A stretch of 64,000 nucleotides of DNA from NCBI GenBank assembly GCA_947044365.1, contig OX345636.1:33795212-33859211 (forward strand), given 5' to 3'. Position numbers and translations under genes: made by a program. Under the pieces are notes generated by a model that made no database searches, was not told the origin of the DNA, and was given only the letters and a program-made list of their open reading frames with translations. Positions 56,001-64,000 of the stretch are shown piece after piece. The stretch comes from Petrosia ficiformis (lineage: Eukaryota > Porifera > Demospongiae > Haplosclerida > Petrosiidae). Numbering within the stretch: the stretch's first letter is position 1; each line of letters opens with the position of its first letter.

Positions 56001-59000
56001 TTTATATCATGCTACAGACCATTGAAACATATTATATCTGATATAGTTTTGTAAGACAGTTATATCTTATGATCGGAAGTATCTAATAATACAAAACAGT
56101 CTTATATATTCCTCATTATATCAACGTGCTATGAGGTTTACATATGAGCTATGAATCTTATTATAAGATATATTAGATATGCAAGATATAATATGAAGAA
56201 AATAGTATTCCTATGATTGCTTCGTGGTGTCTAGTAGTAATCATGAATGACTTTCTCATGCCTAAAACACAACATCTTATTGTAGTTATTGTCTACTCTC
56301 CTATATTTTTTTTTAATTAGGAATTATTTCAGGTAGAACAACTAGTTTCTACATAAGCTACAAGCAATTATCTTCCTTTTGCAGAGCTTGAGCACACATT
56401 CTGTTACGTGACACACTCATTAATTGACTGAACCCCTGGAATGACAAAACCTCCTTAACTACCTATACAATGCATAGTTGCATATATGACTTTTAAGCAT
56501 ATAAATGTATATTATGTATATACATTAAACCCCGTGGAAAGCAATCATAGAGATTACCCTGTGTGTCATAAAAATTATATATATTGTACATATAAAGTCA
56601 GATTCATTTCTACATAATTTTGTGTAACAGCTACTACTTTTGACAAACTTTCATTGTAAAGTTTACACCACAACTGTGTATTTATAGCAGTGCAATAATA
56701 TTCTTGAGAACATTTCAACACAAAGACCTTTTCCAGCAACCATATGAAACATTTCTTTAGAGATGGAAGTAAAATGTTGAGTTGTAAGACTATTTACAAC
56801 CTTCAGTTAATACATGAAAGGAAATTTATTGTAGTTTGTATGAGAAAAGGAAGTAGTCAAAATTAAGTAATTTATTTAATCTGTATGTTTGTGTATTATA
56901 ATAATTAATCAATTCTTCACACTTCTTTAGATCCTGCGCCACAACCAGATACTGTAGAAACATCTGGGTTTAAGATAATGAATGTAGACATTATCTTCAC
57001 ACCATCATCATTGTTTGAGTTCCTTCCACCTTTTGTCATCAATGATGATATAATTGCATTAGAAGATACTGAACAATATAATGCAAGTTTTGTGTCATCT
57101 GTACCTTCTGAGAATGTTGTACTTGGAGCTCCAGCTATCATTTTAATTACTGATGATGAAGGCAAGTATAAATGAACTATTGGTTGTATTAAACTACCGT
57201 ATAACGGGAAATTTTCAAGGTGAAAAATTTTCACGAATTATGCGAATGAAAACTCATCCGCGAAGATTTCTTTCGCGAAATTTGGAATATTACAGTTGAA
57301 AACAGGCGGGGCTAGTAACTCGCGAATTTTTTTTGGCGAAATGCTCTTCTTTCTTGCATTTGTGAATATTTTGTACCGCGAAAATTTCCCGTTATACGGT
57401 ATATATCATTCACTATTTTAATAAAAAGCATAATCCAATTATTGTGTAGTATGCTCAATTTTACAATAAATGAAGTGAGGAATTATAAATAGAACATAAT
57501 ATTTCATTATCTCTAAGCTTTCTTTAGAATTCTGAAATACAAAATTATGTAGTAACACAATATACGTATTTTTTGTACATGCTCTAAAAATGTTTCATCA
57601 TAGATTTTGTAGTTGTGGAGAAAATAAAGTATTTACACAAATTTCAAAAGAATATTTTGATGAAATTAGAGGAACTTACTGTATTGATAGAATTGTAGTG
57701 CCTCTACTTAACATTCCAAAATCACTTTTAATAACATGTATATATAATTATGGTTGTGACACAAAATTAGAAAACCACCAGGCATAATTAGATATGCATA
57801 ACTATTATACCTAGGCTTTCTTGTCTGTACAATAGATTACTTTTCAGAAAAAAAATTTTACGAATTAATAATTAAATAATTATGTGTGTGCTATAATTTA
57901 GTTTATTGTGTAATTACACTATACCTTTTTTTGTAGTACTTGGAATTACATTTCTTCAAACATATGAGTTCATGGAGGGTGATGGAATACAATTCATTCA
58001 GGTTCAAATCAATTACACAACATATCGAGATATTTCAGTGACAGCATATGGTGGTATGTGCATTATATACTTGAGGAGTTTCAAGCATGAATTATATATT
58101 TAAACCAGAGTTTTTGATAAGTTTTGAAGCTTGGGCCAAATTGGCTCAAAAATGGTTAGTATGTGTGCCATTGAGAATACATCTTGAGCCAATTAACTAA
58201 GAGTTAATGCTGTTAGTGACAATATAATCATAATTAACTGTGCCACTGGCCCAAAGAAAGAACTGTGCAGTGCCAAATAAGAAGCTCTTTGAGCCAATAG
58301 TGTGCCATATGAGCTTATCAAAAACACTGATTTAAACTAAACATAGAAATTATGTTTCTGCTTCCTGAATACCAAAGCAATCTTTAAAGCAATATGCACA
58401 CCACAATAGAGTTGGACACTATTATGATATAGTAGAATCATGATATTTTCTTTCATGATATATCATATCATTATAGTTTCATTTAGCTTTAATTTTATCG
58501 TCACTATTGCACAATATGCATACATAAATCCTTGCGAGTAATAACAAAATTGGAAAATTTGGTGTTGTATAAGCCTTACATATACAGAAGTTGATTTCAA
58601 AAGATCCAATGTAGGGCTGCAACAAATAGTAGTTTTTGGTATCCGGATATTCGCTTAGTTTAATGAACGAATATCTGGATATTCACTTGCTTTCAGAGAT
58701 ATTTTGTCATAACTCGTTTCTAGTGAGATATTAAATATTAGCTCACCATTTTGCTGTACTACAATAAATTTCCTTTCATGTATTAACTGAAGGTTGTAAA
58801 TAGATGTTTATAACAACAGCCAAAGTTGTTTAAACTATCCATTCAGTACTCTACAGGTGTAGAACGCCAGTAATACGGAGCAAGAAACTTCTCTGCGGCC
58901 ATTTTATTGCAATTATAATGTCACGTGTTCAATTTTTACGCATGCACAAACATTAAACGAATATCCGGATGCTAAAAATACATCCGGATATCAAAATAAC

Positions 59001-61887
59001 GAACGAATATCCGGATAAAGCGGATATTCGTTTCAGCCCTAATCCAATGTGACAAAAGGCGTACCAGTGAATATTTTCATTAGTATCATAATAATGTCGA
59101 AAATCATGATATTATTATTTCCATGATTATCATATAATGTATTTGTCATTATCACACAATATTTGTAGATTCAATATTATCGTCACTATAGAAAATTTGG
59201 TCTTGCATAAGCCTTGCATGTACAGAAGTTGATTTCAAAAGACCAAATGGGACAAAAGGCGATACATTGAATTTAAAAAGTATCATGATAATGTTTCCAT
59301 ATCATGTATTTATTTGTCATTATCACCGATTCCTATGTCAAAATTGGGACTGCTGAACCCACAAAATGAATAAATTAAACATGTCTAATAATGTACATAT
59401 TTCTTTCAAATTATACTGTGTGTAACTAGACTTACAATATTTGTTCAGTTAAACATATTTATATTCAATTTTAATAGAATCACCAATGCAACCTGATGTA
59501 GTGAGAAATGGTGCTGTAGTTAATATTCAATTTGACTTCATAGCCAGAGGTCCAACAATTAGAAATGGACTAATTTTTATTGGAGATGATTTTGTCGGTA
59601 GAGAGTATAATGAGATTTACCAAATTGAGTTATTGAATAATACACTTCCAGCTTCGTTTCAAATGCAAGTGACTACGATTACTATTTTAGATAATGATAG
59701 TGAGTCAACTATTTATAAATCACAATTTATCTGTTATTTTATAAAATTATATTTAATTCTACACCATGTATTTTAATGTGGAAATTTAAATTGATGTTTG
59801 TCTCATAAAAACTATAATGAAGGACTGCTATTGTATAAATAACTATAATTATTGATATGCAATAGTATCAAATTACTTCTTGCTTCACTAACACCTGTAT
59901 ATTGAATTATTGCAAACAAGATTTTTTTGTTATCTTACTTGCAACTCATAAATTGGAGTTTCCATATATACTATCTGCTAAGAAAGTAGAGAATTATTAT
60001 GTCGACGATATATACTCTTTCCTATAGATGTTACACTGACTTTTGAGATGGATCGATATACGTTTGTTGAGGATGCTGGACTGACACAAGTAGTGACAGT
60101 CATTCTTTCTGAAGAAATTGCCATTGGGTTGGATGTTACTGTGTCTGGATGTAAGCACTATCAAATCTCATACTTATCATTATAACTCTTCCTTGCATTT
60201 TTCCTGTATACAGCTCCATACCCGATTCTCCCAGCAGTAGAAAACTCTGGAAGCAATGTTTCTGTCATACTTACCTTTCTGGCATTTGATAACAGTATGG
60301 TATGTTACATTGAATGACACCAAATGTATAATTGTAATTGTTATAGGTAGTTACATTTAACAATTGCTACGATTAAGATAAGGTATTGTGAGTGTATGGT
60401 GTAACTAATACTCAAACATTTGTAAGACTGATGTATAAATCAATACAGCTGTAACTATATGAAACCTACTCTACATCAAAACTACATATAATCGTTGATT
60501 GGAACAATAATTCAAAGCTCTTGAATGAATCAAAGAATTACTAATTGTGTGAAGCATGTAGAATTGAATTGAATTAAGTTTTTATGTATAATAGTAATTG
60601 AGATGTTTTAATTGAGAGTTGCCAAAACAACCTCTTATTAGAGAGACTCCTGGAAACCCTGAAGAATACATTAGCACCACTTTTGTCATAATTATTCATA
60701 GTCAATCAAGTAATATATTTATTAACTTAGTTTCACATGCCACACCCATACCCTCAGAAATGGTCACAATAAAATAACTTTGCAATTTGAAGCCTATCGA
60801 CAACTACTTATTTCAGAGTCTTGCACTAACTCATTAACCCTCATCTGCGTAGGTGGAGTGTTACTGTAGTCATAGTGTCTGTTTGTCTGTCTATTTGTGT
60901 TCAAAAAATTTCAGCGACTTATGAACATTAGCACTTTGAAAGTACTATCAGCAGACTTCAAATCATACAAGGTTCAATAGTAACAACAGGCTTTTGCTAA
61001 AACTATTTTGCTTTAAAGTTATGACAATCTTTGTAAGCCACGGTCGCTGTTTCACAACTTTCAGAAGACGTCTTGTAGCAAAGAGTTCACTGAAACACAC
61101 ATCATGCTTGAAACCTGTCGAATTAATGCTTGAAATCAAGTCCAATTCAGGTAATAACTGCCACAACATCGATAATATAGTAAGCTTTCTGCCATGACAG
61201 TCACGCCTTCTTTTATTCAATTATTTTTAAGTCATTGCGTAGTTTAGTACACATGAAAGATCCTTGTTCTAAGCCACAGTAGAGACAGACATTTTTTTGC
61301 ATAGACAGCACTATTTTGTGGATGTTCTTGGACTGTATTTGGAGTGGCAAGTTACTGTTTTGTGACGGGATTTGAACTGGTAACTTGCTTTTATATTAAC
61401 AATAGATCTATTTATATATATTATAATTGTCTGCAATGGTTTTCTTGTCAGTAATAATGCATATGTGGCATGGGTTTTGCACCACGAGTACATTTATTTG
61501 TTAGCTGCAACAGGCATAAATTGGGTGTGGTCTTGCAGGCTTTTCACGACAATCTCTAATACGATTATTGTGTGGGAATTCACACAAGTTAGTGTATTAT
61601 GAGTGACCTTTCTCTGTGATGGCATGCAAGACTAATATATAGTAACTGTGGTTGTGTTGGAGCTCAGCACATTCAGTTTAATTATACTGAATCAAATCAA
61701 ATATAATTATACTATGTCTACTCTGTGATATAGAACAATCTTCAGCAAATTGTTCCAGTTCAGATTGTTAATGATTTTGTATCTGGTGAACCTGATCAAG
61801 AGTATGATTTGTCACTGAGCGAAGAACCATCAGATGTTGTAGTAACACCTTATAGATTTACCACTATTGTTATCGAGGATCCGGATG
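44005..61887 (+). CDS. Calx-beta repeat protein, probable second adhesion GPCR (gene B, 3'-partial)
   Basis: Predicted secreted or membrane protein of the gene A family. 25 exons agree in phase (about 1,285 residues in the window): signal peptide exon, two short paralogous exons, then Calx-beta half-exon pairs to 61887. The start ATG at 44005 follows a TATA-like box and begins MEQLYTGLMFVILTTFSIAG, a good signal peptide. Exons 60214 and 61734 share gene A's unusual phase-0 split of one Calx-beta. The following intron matches gene A's pre-Ig intron to the edge of the window, so Ig, EGF, HRM, GAIN and 7TM exons should follow. That part is inferred, not seen. Confidence 0.82.
44113..44169 (+). 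CDS. Gene B exon 2: short post-signal exon
   Basis: 57 nt, phase 1-1, encoding D-T-N-T-I-F-T-S-M-Y-L-V-A-T-P-S-P-I-P. A Pro-rich linker following the signal peptide; no domain. Confidence 0.7.
44458..44532 (+). CDS. Gene B exon 2': duplicated short exon
   Basis: 75 nt, phase 1-1. Same as exon 2 but with an 18-nt insertion that copies part of the signal exon (YTGPMFV, compare YTGLMFV). It can be spliced together with exon 2 or used instead, without frame change. Confidence 0.6.
45068..45710. repeat. 25-bp minisatellite
   Basis: About 25 copies of TGTTGTATCTGTGTATGTAT plus ACTAG (or ACATTAG variants), with occasional shorter units TGCTGTATTATGTACACTAA. It fills part of the intron between exon 2' and the first Calx-beta exon. 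Confidence 0.95.
46179..47497 (+). CDS. Gene B Calx-beta 1 (exons 46179-46310, 47306-47497)
   Basis: 132 + 192 nt. First half VRFDRNLTTFYENDGNPSVF, donor ACACTA|GTGAGA. Second half has VTDNDIALELDKLFTLGI and ends VVDDDG. The intron between them contains a MITE (46905-47252). Confidence 0.82.
46905..47252. mobile_element. MITE copy 1 (TTAAAATAAC ends)
   Basis: Ends TTAAAATAACCATTTTATTG and AACTAAT-containing mirror; its body matches, in reverse orientation, the copy at 47939-48318. The two copies flank gene B exons 47306 and 47700. Confidence 0.72.
47700..53096 (+). CDS. Gene B Calx-beta 2 (exons 47700-47822, 52917-53096)
   Basis: First half of 123 nt (VDFEFNAYNYSEDHGTVGNI). Second half is 180 nt instead of about 228: VTDDTIALETSEIYKFSFIS, then only SSTPSQ before a donor CAAG|GTATTA, so the final beta-strand is missing. 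The two exons are separated by a 5-kb intron of nested transposons. Confidence 0.7.
47939..48318. mobile_element. MITE copy 2, inverted
   Basis: Reverse complement of the element at 46905-47252 with moderate divergence. Shared blocks include AGTATAAATTA and CAACTATAAT. Confidence 0.72.
48339..48851. mobile_element. Long inverted repeat, left arm
   Basis: Begins CAGAGAGTACGGTAGTACTC and matches the reverse complement of 51376-51781 over 400-500 bp with gaps. It could be the terminus of one large element or an inverted pair of the same transposon; the flanking 8-mers do not match. Confidence 0.7.
49233..49345. repeat. Short palindrome, AGGGTGGGGCTG arms
   Basis: CTTGCATTTAGGGTGGGGCT (49273) pairs with AGCCCCACCCTAAATGCAAA (49321-49340) around a 29-nt loop. 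Confidence 0.8.
49888..50191. mobile_element. Foldback MITE, full copy 1
   Basis: Arms 49888-50034 and 50047-50191 are near-perfect inverted repeats: AAGAATAATAAAAAACATTT at the left end and its mirror at the right, with only a short centre. Same family as at 6603, 32157 and 50579. Confidence 0.88.
50244..50580 (+). pseudogene. hAT transposon 5' part with BED zinc finger
   Basis: A hAT-like terminus TAGTGATGCACTGATTCTCA starts at 50244. At 50425-50560 the plus strand encodes KKSSPLWLLFVGSNYAICQV, then CKTSI and, after a one-base shift in the G run, a TSKTFNTSKL stretch and an H-containing end. This matches the BED finger of ZBED-like hAT transposases. It is cut by the foldback at 50579. Confidence 0.65.
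50579..50880. mobile_element. Foldback MITE, full copy 2, inserted in the hAT
   Basis: Arms 50579-50707 and 50748-50880, ends AAGAATAATAAAAAAACATT and mirror. The insertion interrupts the hAT BED-finger region. A further fragment of the family lies at 51061-51175. Confidence 0.86.
51061..51175. mobile_element. Foldback MITE fragment
   Basis: Right-arm-like sequence (CCCTACGTACTCTTTCATTT followed by TTTATTATTTTCG) without a left partner. Confidence 0.6.
51376..51781. mobile_element. Long inverted repeat, right arm
   Basis: Reverse complement of 48339-48851. Near its inner side both arms carry ATGGYGTCCYATMGTAAGTAGG, which looks like a start codon followed by a splice donor. Confidence 0.68.
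51790..52550 (+). pseudogene. ZBED-like hAT transposase, middle part, broken
   Basis: 51872-52126 reads MMAIDCQLFSIVEDVRFTRS, then RYSLPSWKHFTEIVLP, then WFSFTTAIWST. After stops and a shift, about 52220-52540 reads HLIVRDNAANIVKG, then SCFAHTLQLIVHAG, then DEPTRWNSSFYML. These are the conserved blocks of ZBED/hAT transposases, including the RDNAAN and C-H-TLQL motifs of the catalytic core and the TRWNS block. The C-terminal dimerisation domain is missing. It belongs with the BED finger at 50425 as parts of one original gene. Confidence 0.8.
52702..52780. repeat. Perfect 36-bp inverted repeat with 7-nt loop
   Basis: 52702-52737 is the exact reverse complement of 52745-52780 (core TGCTTGTGCTGTATGGA), loop CCGAGTG. 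It lies 137 bp before the acceptor of the gene B exon at 52917. Confidence 0.97.
53110..53165 (+). pseudogene. Tail of a deleted Calx-beta first-half exon
   Basis: TATCCCTCTTCACATCTATT through CTGAGTGTTA matches the end of the first-half exons (for example 54020-54060) but is out of frame with the exon on its left and lacks its own start. The matching start and the previous intron are gone. Confidence 0.75.
53210..53437 (+). CDS. Gene B Calx-beta second half without its first half
   Basis: 228 nt, phase 1-1: ITDDTTALETNEIYQLSFIS, end TITDDDG. The exon that should precede it is deleted (see 53110-53165), so the exon at 52917 would splice straight to it. Confidence 0.8.
53492..53893 (+). CDS. 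Gene B Calx-beta unit 1 (exons 53492-53614, 53666-53893)
   Basis: 123 + 228 nt, intron 51 nt. First half begins VTVNFGALTYSFSEGAGQSS; second half ends NITDND. First of five near-identical units. Confidence 0.9.
53949..54350 (+). CDS. Gene B Calx-beta unit 2 (exons 53949-54071, 54123-54350)
   Basis: 123 + 228 nt. First half VTVSFGSLTYSFSEGEGQSS. The second half differs from unit 1 by only a few residues (ISASDVD in place of ISGSDVD). Confidence 0.9.
54406..54807 (+). CDS. Gene B Calx-beta unit 3 (exons 54406-54528, 54580-54807)
   Basis: 123 + 228 nt. First half has FSEEDGQSS; the second half is closest to the exon at 53210 (ends TITDDDG, then ELNQSKLL-like intron start), consistent with a three-unit higher-order repeat. 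Confidence 0.9.
54862..55263 (+). CDS. Gene B Calx-beta unit 4 (exons 54862-54984, 55036-55263)
   Basis: 123 + 228 nt. Almost identical to unit 1 (VTVNFGALTYSFSEGAGQSS), 1,370 bp downstream of it. Confidence 0.9.
55319..55720 (+). CDS. Gene B Calx-beta unit 5 (exons 55319-55441, 55493-55720)
   Basis: 123 + 228 nt. Near-copy of unit 2; its second half is more diverged (LPDFPIADDTTALETNEI) and closes with GTAAGTAAAG rather than GTGAGTTAAG. It is the right edge of the recent array. Confidence 0.9.
55777..57161 (+). CDS. Gene B Calx-beta after the array (exons 55777-55899, 56931-57161)
   Basis: 123 + 231 nt. First half YLYSFSEGEVLSSGISVVLS; second half INDDIIALEDTEQYNASFVS, end LITDDEG. The donor of the second exon is GAAG|GCAAGT, a GC-AG intron. 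Confidence 0.85.
55925..56045. repeat. Foldback relic related to 19408-19545
   Basis: ATCATGTTTCAAGGTCTATG and a mirrored part (CTGGCAGGTTTATATCATGC, then TTGAAACAT). Arms are diverged and the GAGGGCG core is absent. Confidence 0.55.
57196..57401. mobile_element. MITE with CCGTATAACGGGAAATTTTC ends, TA target
   Basis: Terminal repeats of about 20-25 bp; TA on both sides. The interior repeats GCGAA/TTCGC blocks in both orientations. It lies in a gene B intron. Confidence 0.85.
57937..59699 (+). CDS. Gene B Calx-beta (exons 57937-58053, 59478-59699)
   Basis: 117 + 222 nt. First half LGITFLQTYEFMEGDGIQFI; second half IGDDFVGREYNEIYQIELLN, where the usual L-E of the ALE motif is G-R, end TILDND. 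The intron between them carries two hAT MITEs. Confidence 0.8.
58106..58329. mobile_element. hAT-type MITE with 8-bp target duplication ATTTAAAC
   Basis: Ends CAGAGTTTTTGATAAG and CTTATCAAAAACACTG (one mismatch), flanked by exact ATTTAAAC at 58098-58105 and 58330-58337. 224 bp, non-coding. Confidence 0.9.
58550..59340. repeat. Direct repeat interrupted by the hAT MITE
   Basis: 58550-58610 plus 59042-59090 matches 59190-59290 (shared GTACAGAAGTTGATTTCAAA and GGGACAAAAGGCG-like stretch). The MITE sits within the left copy, so it inserted after the repeat formed. Confidence 0.78.
58612..59041. mobile_element. hAT-type MITE with 8-bp target duplication ATCCAATG
   Basis: Ends TAGGGCTGCAAC and CAGCCCTA, flanked by exact ATCCAATG at 58604-58611 and 59042-59049. 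The inner part carries repeated ATATCCGGAT motifs in both orientations. 430 bp, non-coding. Confidence 0.92.
60028..61887 (+). CDS. Gene B last Calx-beta in window (exons 60028-60150, 60214-60299, 61734-61887)
   Basis: 123 + 86 + 154 nt. First half FEMDRYTFVEDAGLTQVVTV. The second half is split by an extra phase-0 intron (after AFDNSM). The last exon ends TTIVIEDPDG. It is the counterpart of gene A exon 1 and shows where that exon's missing partner should be. Confidence 0.85.
60300..61733. other. Intron; right part matches the DNA before gene A exon 1
   Basis: 60720-60850 and 61510-61733 correspond to about 1850-1960 and 1990-2188. The stretch 60850-61510 has no counterpart there and no recognisable gene; the open frames at 60963-61220 and 60994-61197 overlap on opposite strands and look like chance. 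Confidence 0.6.
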
Positions 61888-64000
61888 GTAAGATTTGTGT
61901 ATACCCAATCAAATTATGTAATGAAATCTGTAAGAATTTGGCAAAACTGCAAAACTATTTAAGTTACCTGTGTTCTTTTAGTAAACTAAAACTAATAAGA
62001 TCAACTGAAACTCTGTGTTGTATATGTAATAAATTAACCACATAGCAATATATTAACCATAGGTGTCAACATGGAATATATTGCCCTGTCGGTGCCTTTG
62101 ATACATACACCCACGCACAATTATACAAATTCTTATAACTTATTCTTTCTTTATAGTGTTAACATTGCTACCATGTAATGTACCACAGTGCAGAACTTGT
62201 ACATTACAGTCTATTAACTCTCTTTCCACACATTCAAACATTGTTTCTAGTCTATTTTTATCTACTATAACTTTGCTTTTGCCATGTAACAACACCTTCA
62301 GTTTTATGGCATCCTCAATTTTCAGTTTTCCAACATATGGTTTTAAAAATCTTTTTCTATCCATCCCAGTGGGACAACCAAATCCAACTACACTTTCTAT
62401 CAATGTCTAGTTTTAAAGTATGTATATCAATACTGATTTTCTCTTTCTTTAACAACAGTTATAAGTGCTGTGGCTACAGTCAACTTAAAAGAAAAATGTG
62501 GAGACTGTGTGTCCTTGCAACCACATCTCGTCTTGACAAAAATGATTAAGAATACAACTATGCAATACAATTCTATTAGGCGATAGACATGGGGCAAGCA
62601 AACTTGTGCTTAAAAGTACTTTAAGCACATGTTTTTGCAGTGCTTGAATGTACTCTTGAGTATCTTTCTGGGTAAAGTGCTTGAGTACCTTTTTTTATGA
62701 AATGTGCTTGTGAAGCACAATTAATTTCTTGTTAAGCAGAAATTCTTTAAAACATAATTTTAAAAATGTTCTAATTACCATGATGTTTTAGCATAGCTGG
62801 AAGGTGTTTTGGCCTGACTGATGCCTTATAAAAGACACCACATTTCAAAAAGCAATATTTATAAATAATCTCATTCACTTAAAATCACTTTTTCTTCATA
62901 GCTTAATTGTAATTGTGCTTAAAATTATGATTGAAACACTTTCAACATGCTCACCTGATAAACTGCATGAGCAGTTTACAGCCTCAAGCACTTTACTGTG
63001 TACTTGAGATTATGCTGAAGCACCTTTTAAAGTGCTTTGTCCCATGTCATGGACGATATGTAGGTCATGATGATCGAACAGCGCTAGCTGTGGCCGAGGG
63101 ACACTCCTCTAAGGAAAATCCAAGAGAGCAAGTAGATCATTGGTTGAAAAGACAGGTTGTAGCATCACAGACCAGGGGCAGATCTTATTACACCACCTTT
63201 TCACTGGTTCTGGATCCACCCCTGTGACCCTTAACCCAAGCACACTTTCACATATACTCCTGGGACAACTGTCAAAAATACCTTTAGCATTTTGACAGAA
63301 AAACATTTCGTTTTAATCTTTACACCTTCATACTATAACATATAACTTTAAACTCTATTTCAAACTTTTGTTTTCTGTACAAAAAAAACCATCTAGAAGG
63401 CCAAACAGCACACCGGAACAAGACCTAAATGGTCGAAATGTGATGTGCATTTTTATTTTGTTTCTTAATTTTAATAATAAATGTTTTGGCAAAATATTAA
63501 TCCAGTCATCTCAGAATACTTTATATAAAGAAGCGAGATGAAATGTTCATTATGAAACTACATGAATATCTAAGCAGTGTAGAATAGATAATGTGATAAG
63601 AACTGTACTGTAATGCTGTATATATATTGTAATAAGACATTGCATAGTCCTTAAACAAGATTTCTTTAGAACATACCAGAAGGGGGCAGCAGAACATAAC
63701 ATCCATGTTTAGTAGAAAATGTATGGACTATAGATCCGATTATGAGATATCGTAAATCGGGAATATTTCGTCTCTAAAATATTTCGAATTTTTATTTTTC
63801 GTATGTATAAATTTTCGTACGTGCGTACGTTATTATTTACGAATACCGTTTATTTCCATATACCCGTTAATTTTCGAATTTTTAAATCTCGTACGCATAC
63901 TGTTATACGAAAATTTTTATAGTATGAAATTTTCCCGAATTAATATTTTATATATATCTCTGAAATTACTGCTTATATCTTATATCTTATATCTTCTTAC
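61888..64000. other. Intron joining two gene A-like intron ends; unassigned frame 62140-62403 (-)
   Basis: 61888-62060 resembles the intron after gene A exon 1; 62590-64000 resembles the intron before gene A Ig1 (24018-25505). Between them lies an 87-residue minus-strand frame (62403-62140, including VGFGCPTGMDRKRFLKPYVG) of unknown nature. The window ends a few bases before the expected Ig1 acceptor. Confidence 0.65.

Noticed and set aside
60963..61220. Opposite-strand overlapping frames near 61 kb
   Set aside because: They mirror each other and lack any motif; probably chance.
2189..61887. Genes A and B as one giant gene
   Set aside because: Gene A ends with a 7TM, tail and stop at 30825; gene B begins with its own signal peptide and TATA-like box.

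Overview
The window looks like AT-rich nuclear DNA of an early-branching metazoan, most likely a demosponge (inference). Reasons: many short phase-1 introns (often 70-200 bp) between Calx-beta half-domain exons, an adhesion-type GPCR built from unusual extracellular modules, and a dense load of Tc1/mariner, hAT, Crypton-like and Ty3/gypsy relics. No species-specific marker is visible. There are no bacterial operons, tRNAs, rRNAs or CRISPR arrays.

Gene A (2189-30825, +, 5' end outside the window): 44 exons splice in frame by hand (8,280 nt, 2,759 residues plus stop). They encode 13 full Calx-beta domains plus the end of a 14th, two Ig-like domains, an EGF domain, a third Ig domain, a linker, a hormone-receptor (HRM)-like domain, a GAIN domain with a GPS (HLT cleavage site), seven transmembrane helices and an acidic tail ending T-N-L. 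This is a class B2 adhesion GPCR. Its Calx-beta ectodomain recalls vertebrate ADGRV1/VLGR1, but the Ig/EGF/HRM combination differs. Nearly every Calx-beta domain is two exons (about 120 nt + about 225 nt) with phase-1 borders, so exon pairs can duplicate without breaking the frame. Two large internal duplications are visible: 2290-4690 with 5030-6480, and 13992-17373 with 21651-23991. Gene A introns hold a Tc1 element (39-1820, just upstream), a dead transposase gene flanked by direct repeats (about 7440-12900), a Crypton-like tyrosine recombinase relic (15711-16114) and several MITEs and foldbacks.

Intergenic region (30826-43948): tandem repeats, palindromes, a nearly intact Ty3/gypsy element on the minus strand (36436-41572; LTRs, CCTAC target duplication, polypurine tract) whose integrase lies upstream of reverse transcriptase as in Gmr1-type elements, a possible minus-strand exon of unknown family, and two TIR elements.

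Gene B (44005 to beyond 64000, +): a second gene of the same family. It starts after a TATA-like box with a signal peptide and runs through about ten Calx-beta domains. Five nearly identical 456/457-bp exon-pair units lie at 53492-55720. The last Calx-beta exon matches gene A's first exon. The window then ends in an intron matching the one just before gene A's Ig exons, so an Ig-EGF-Ig-HRM-GAIN-7TM part is predicted just past the right edge. A 5-kb nest of transposons, including pieces of a ZBED-like hAT transposase, fills one gene B intron (47823-52916). All reading is by eye; no alignment, HMM or expression data were available.
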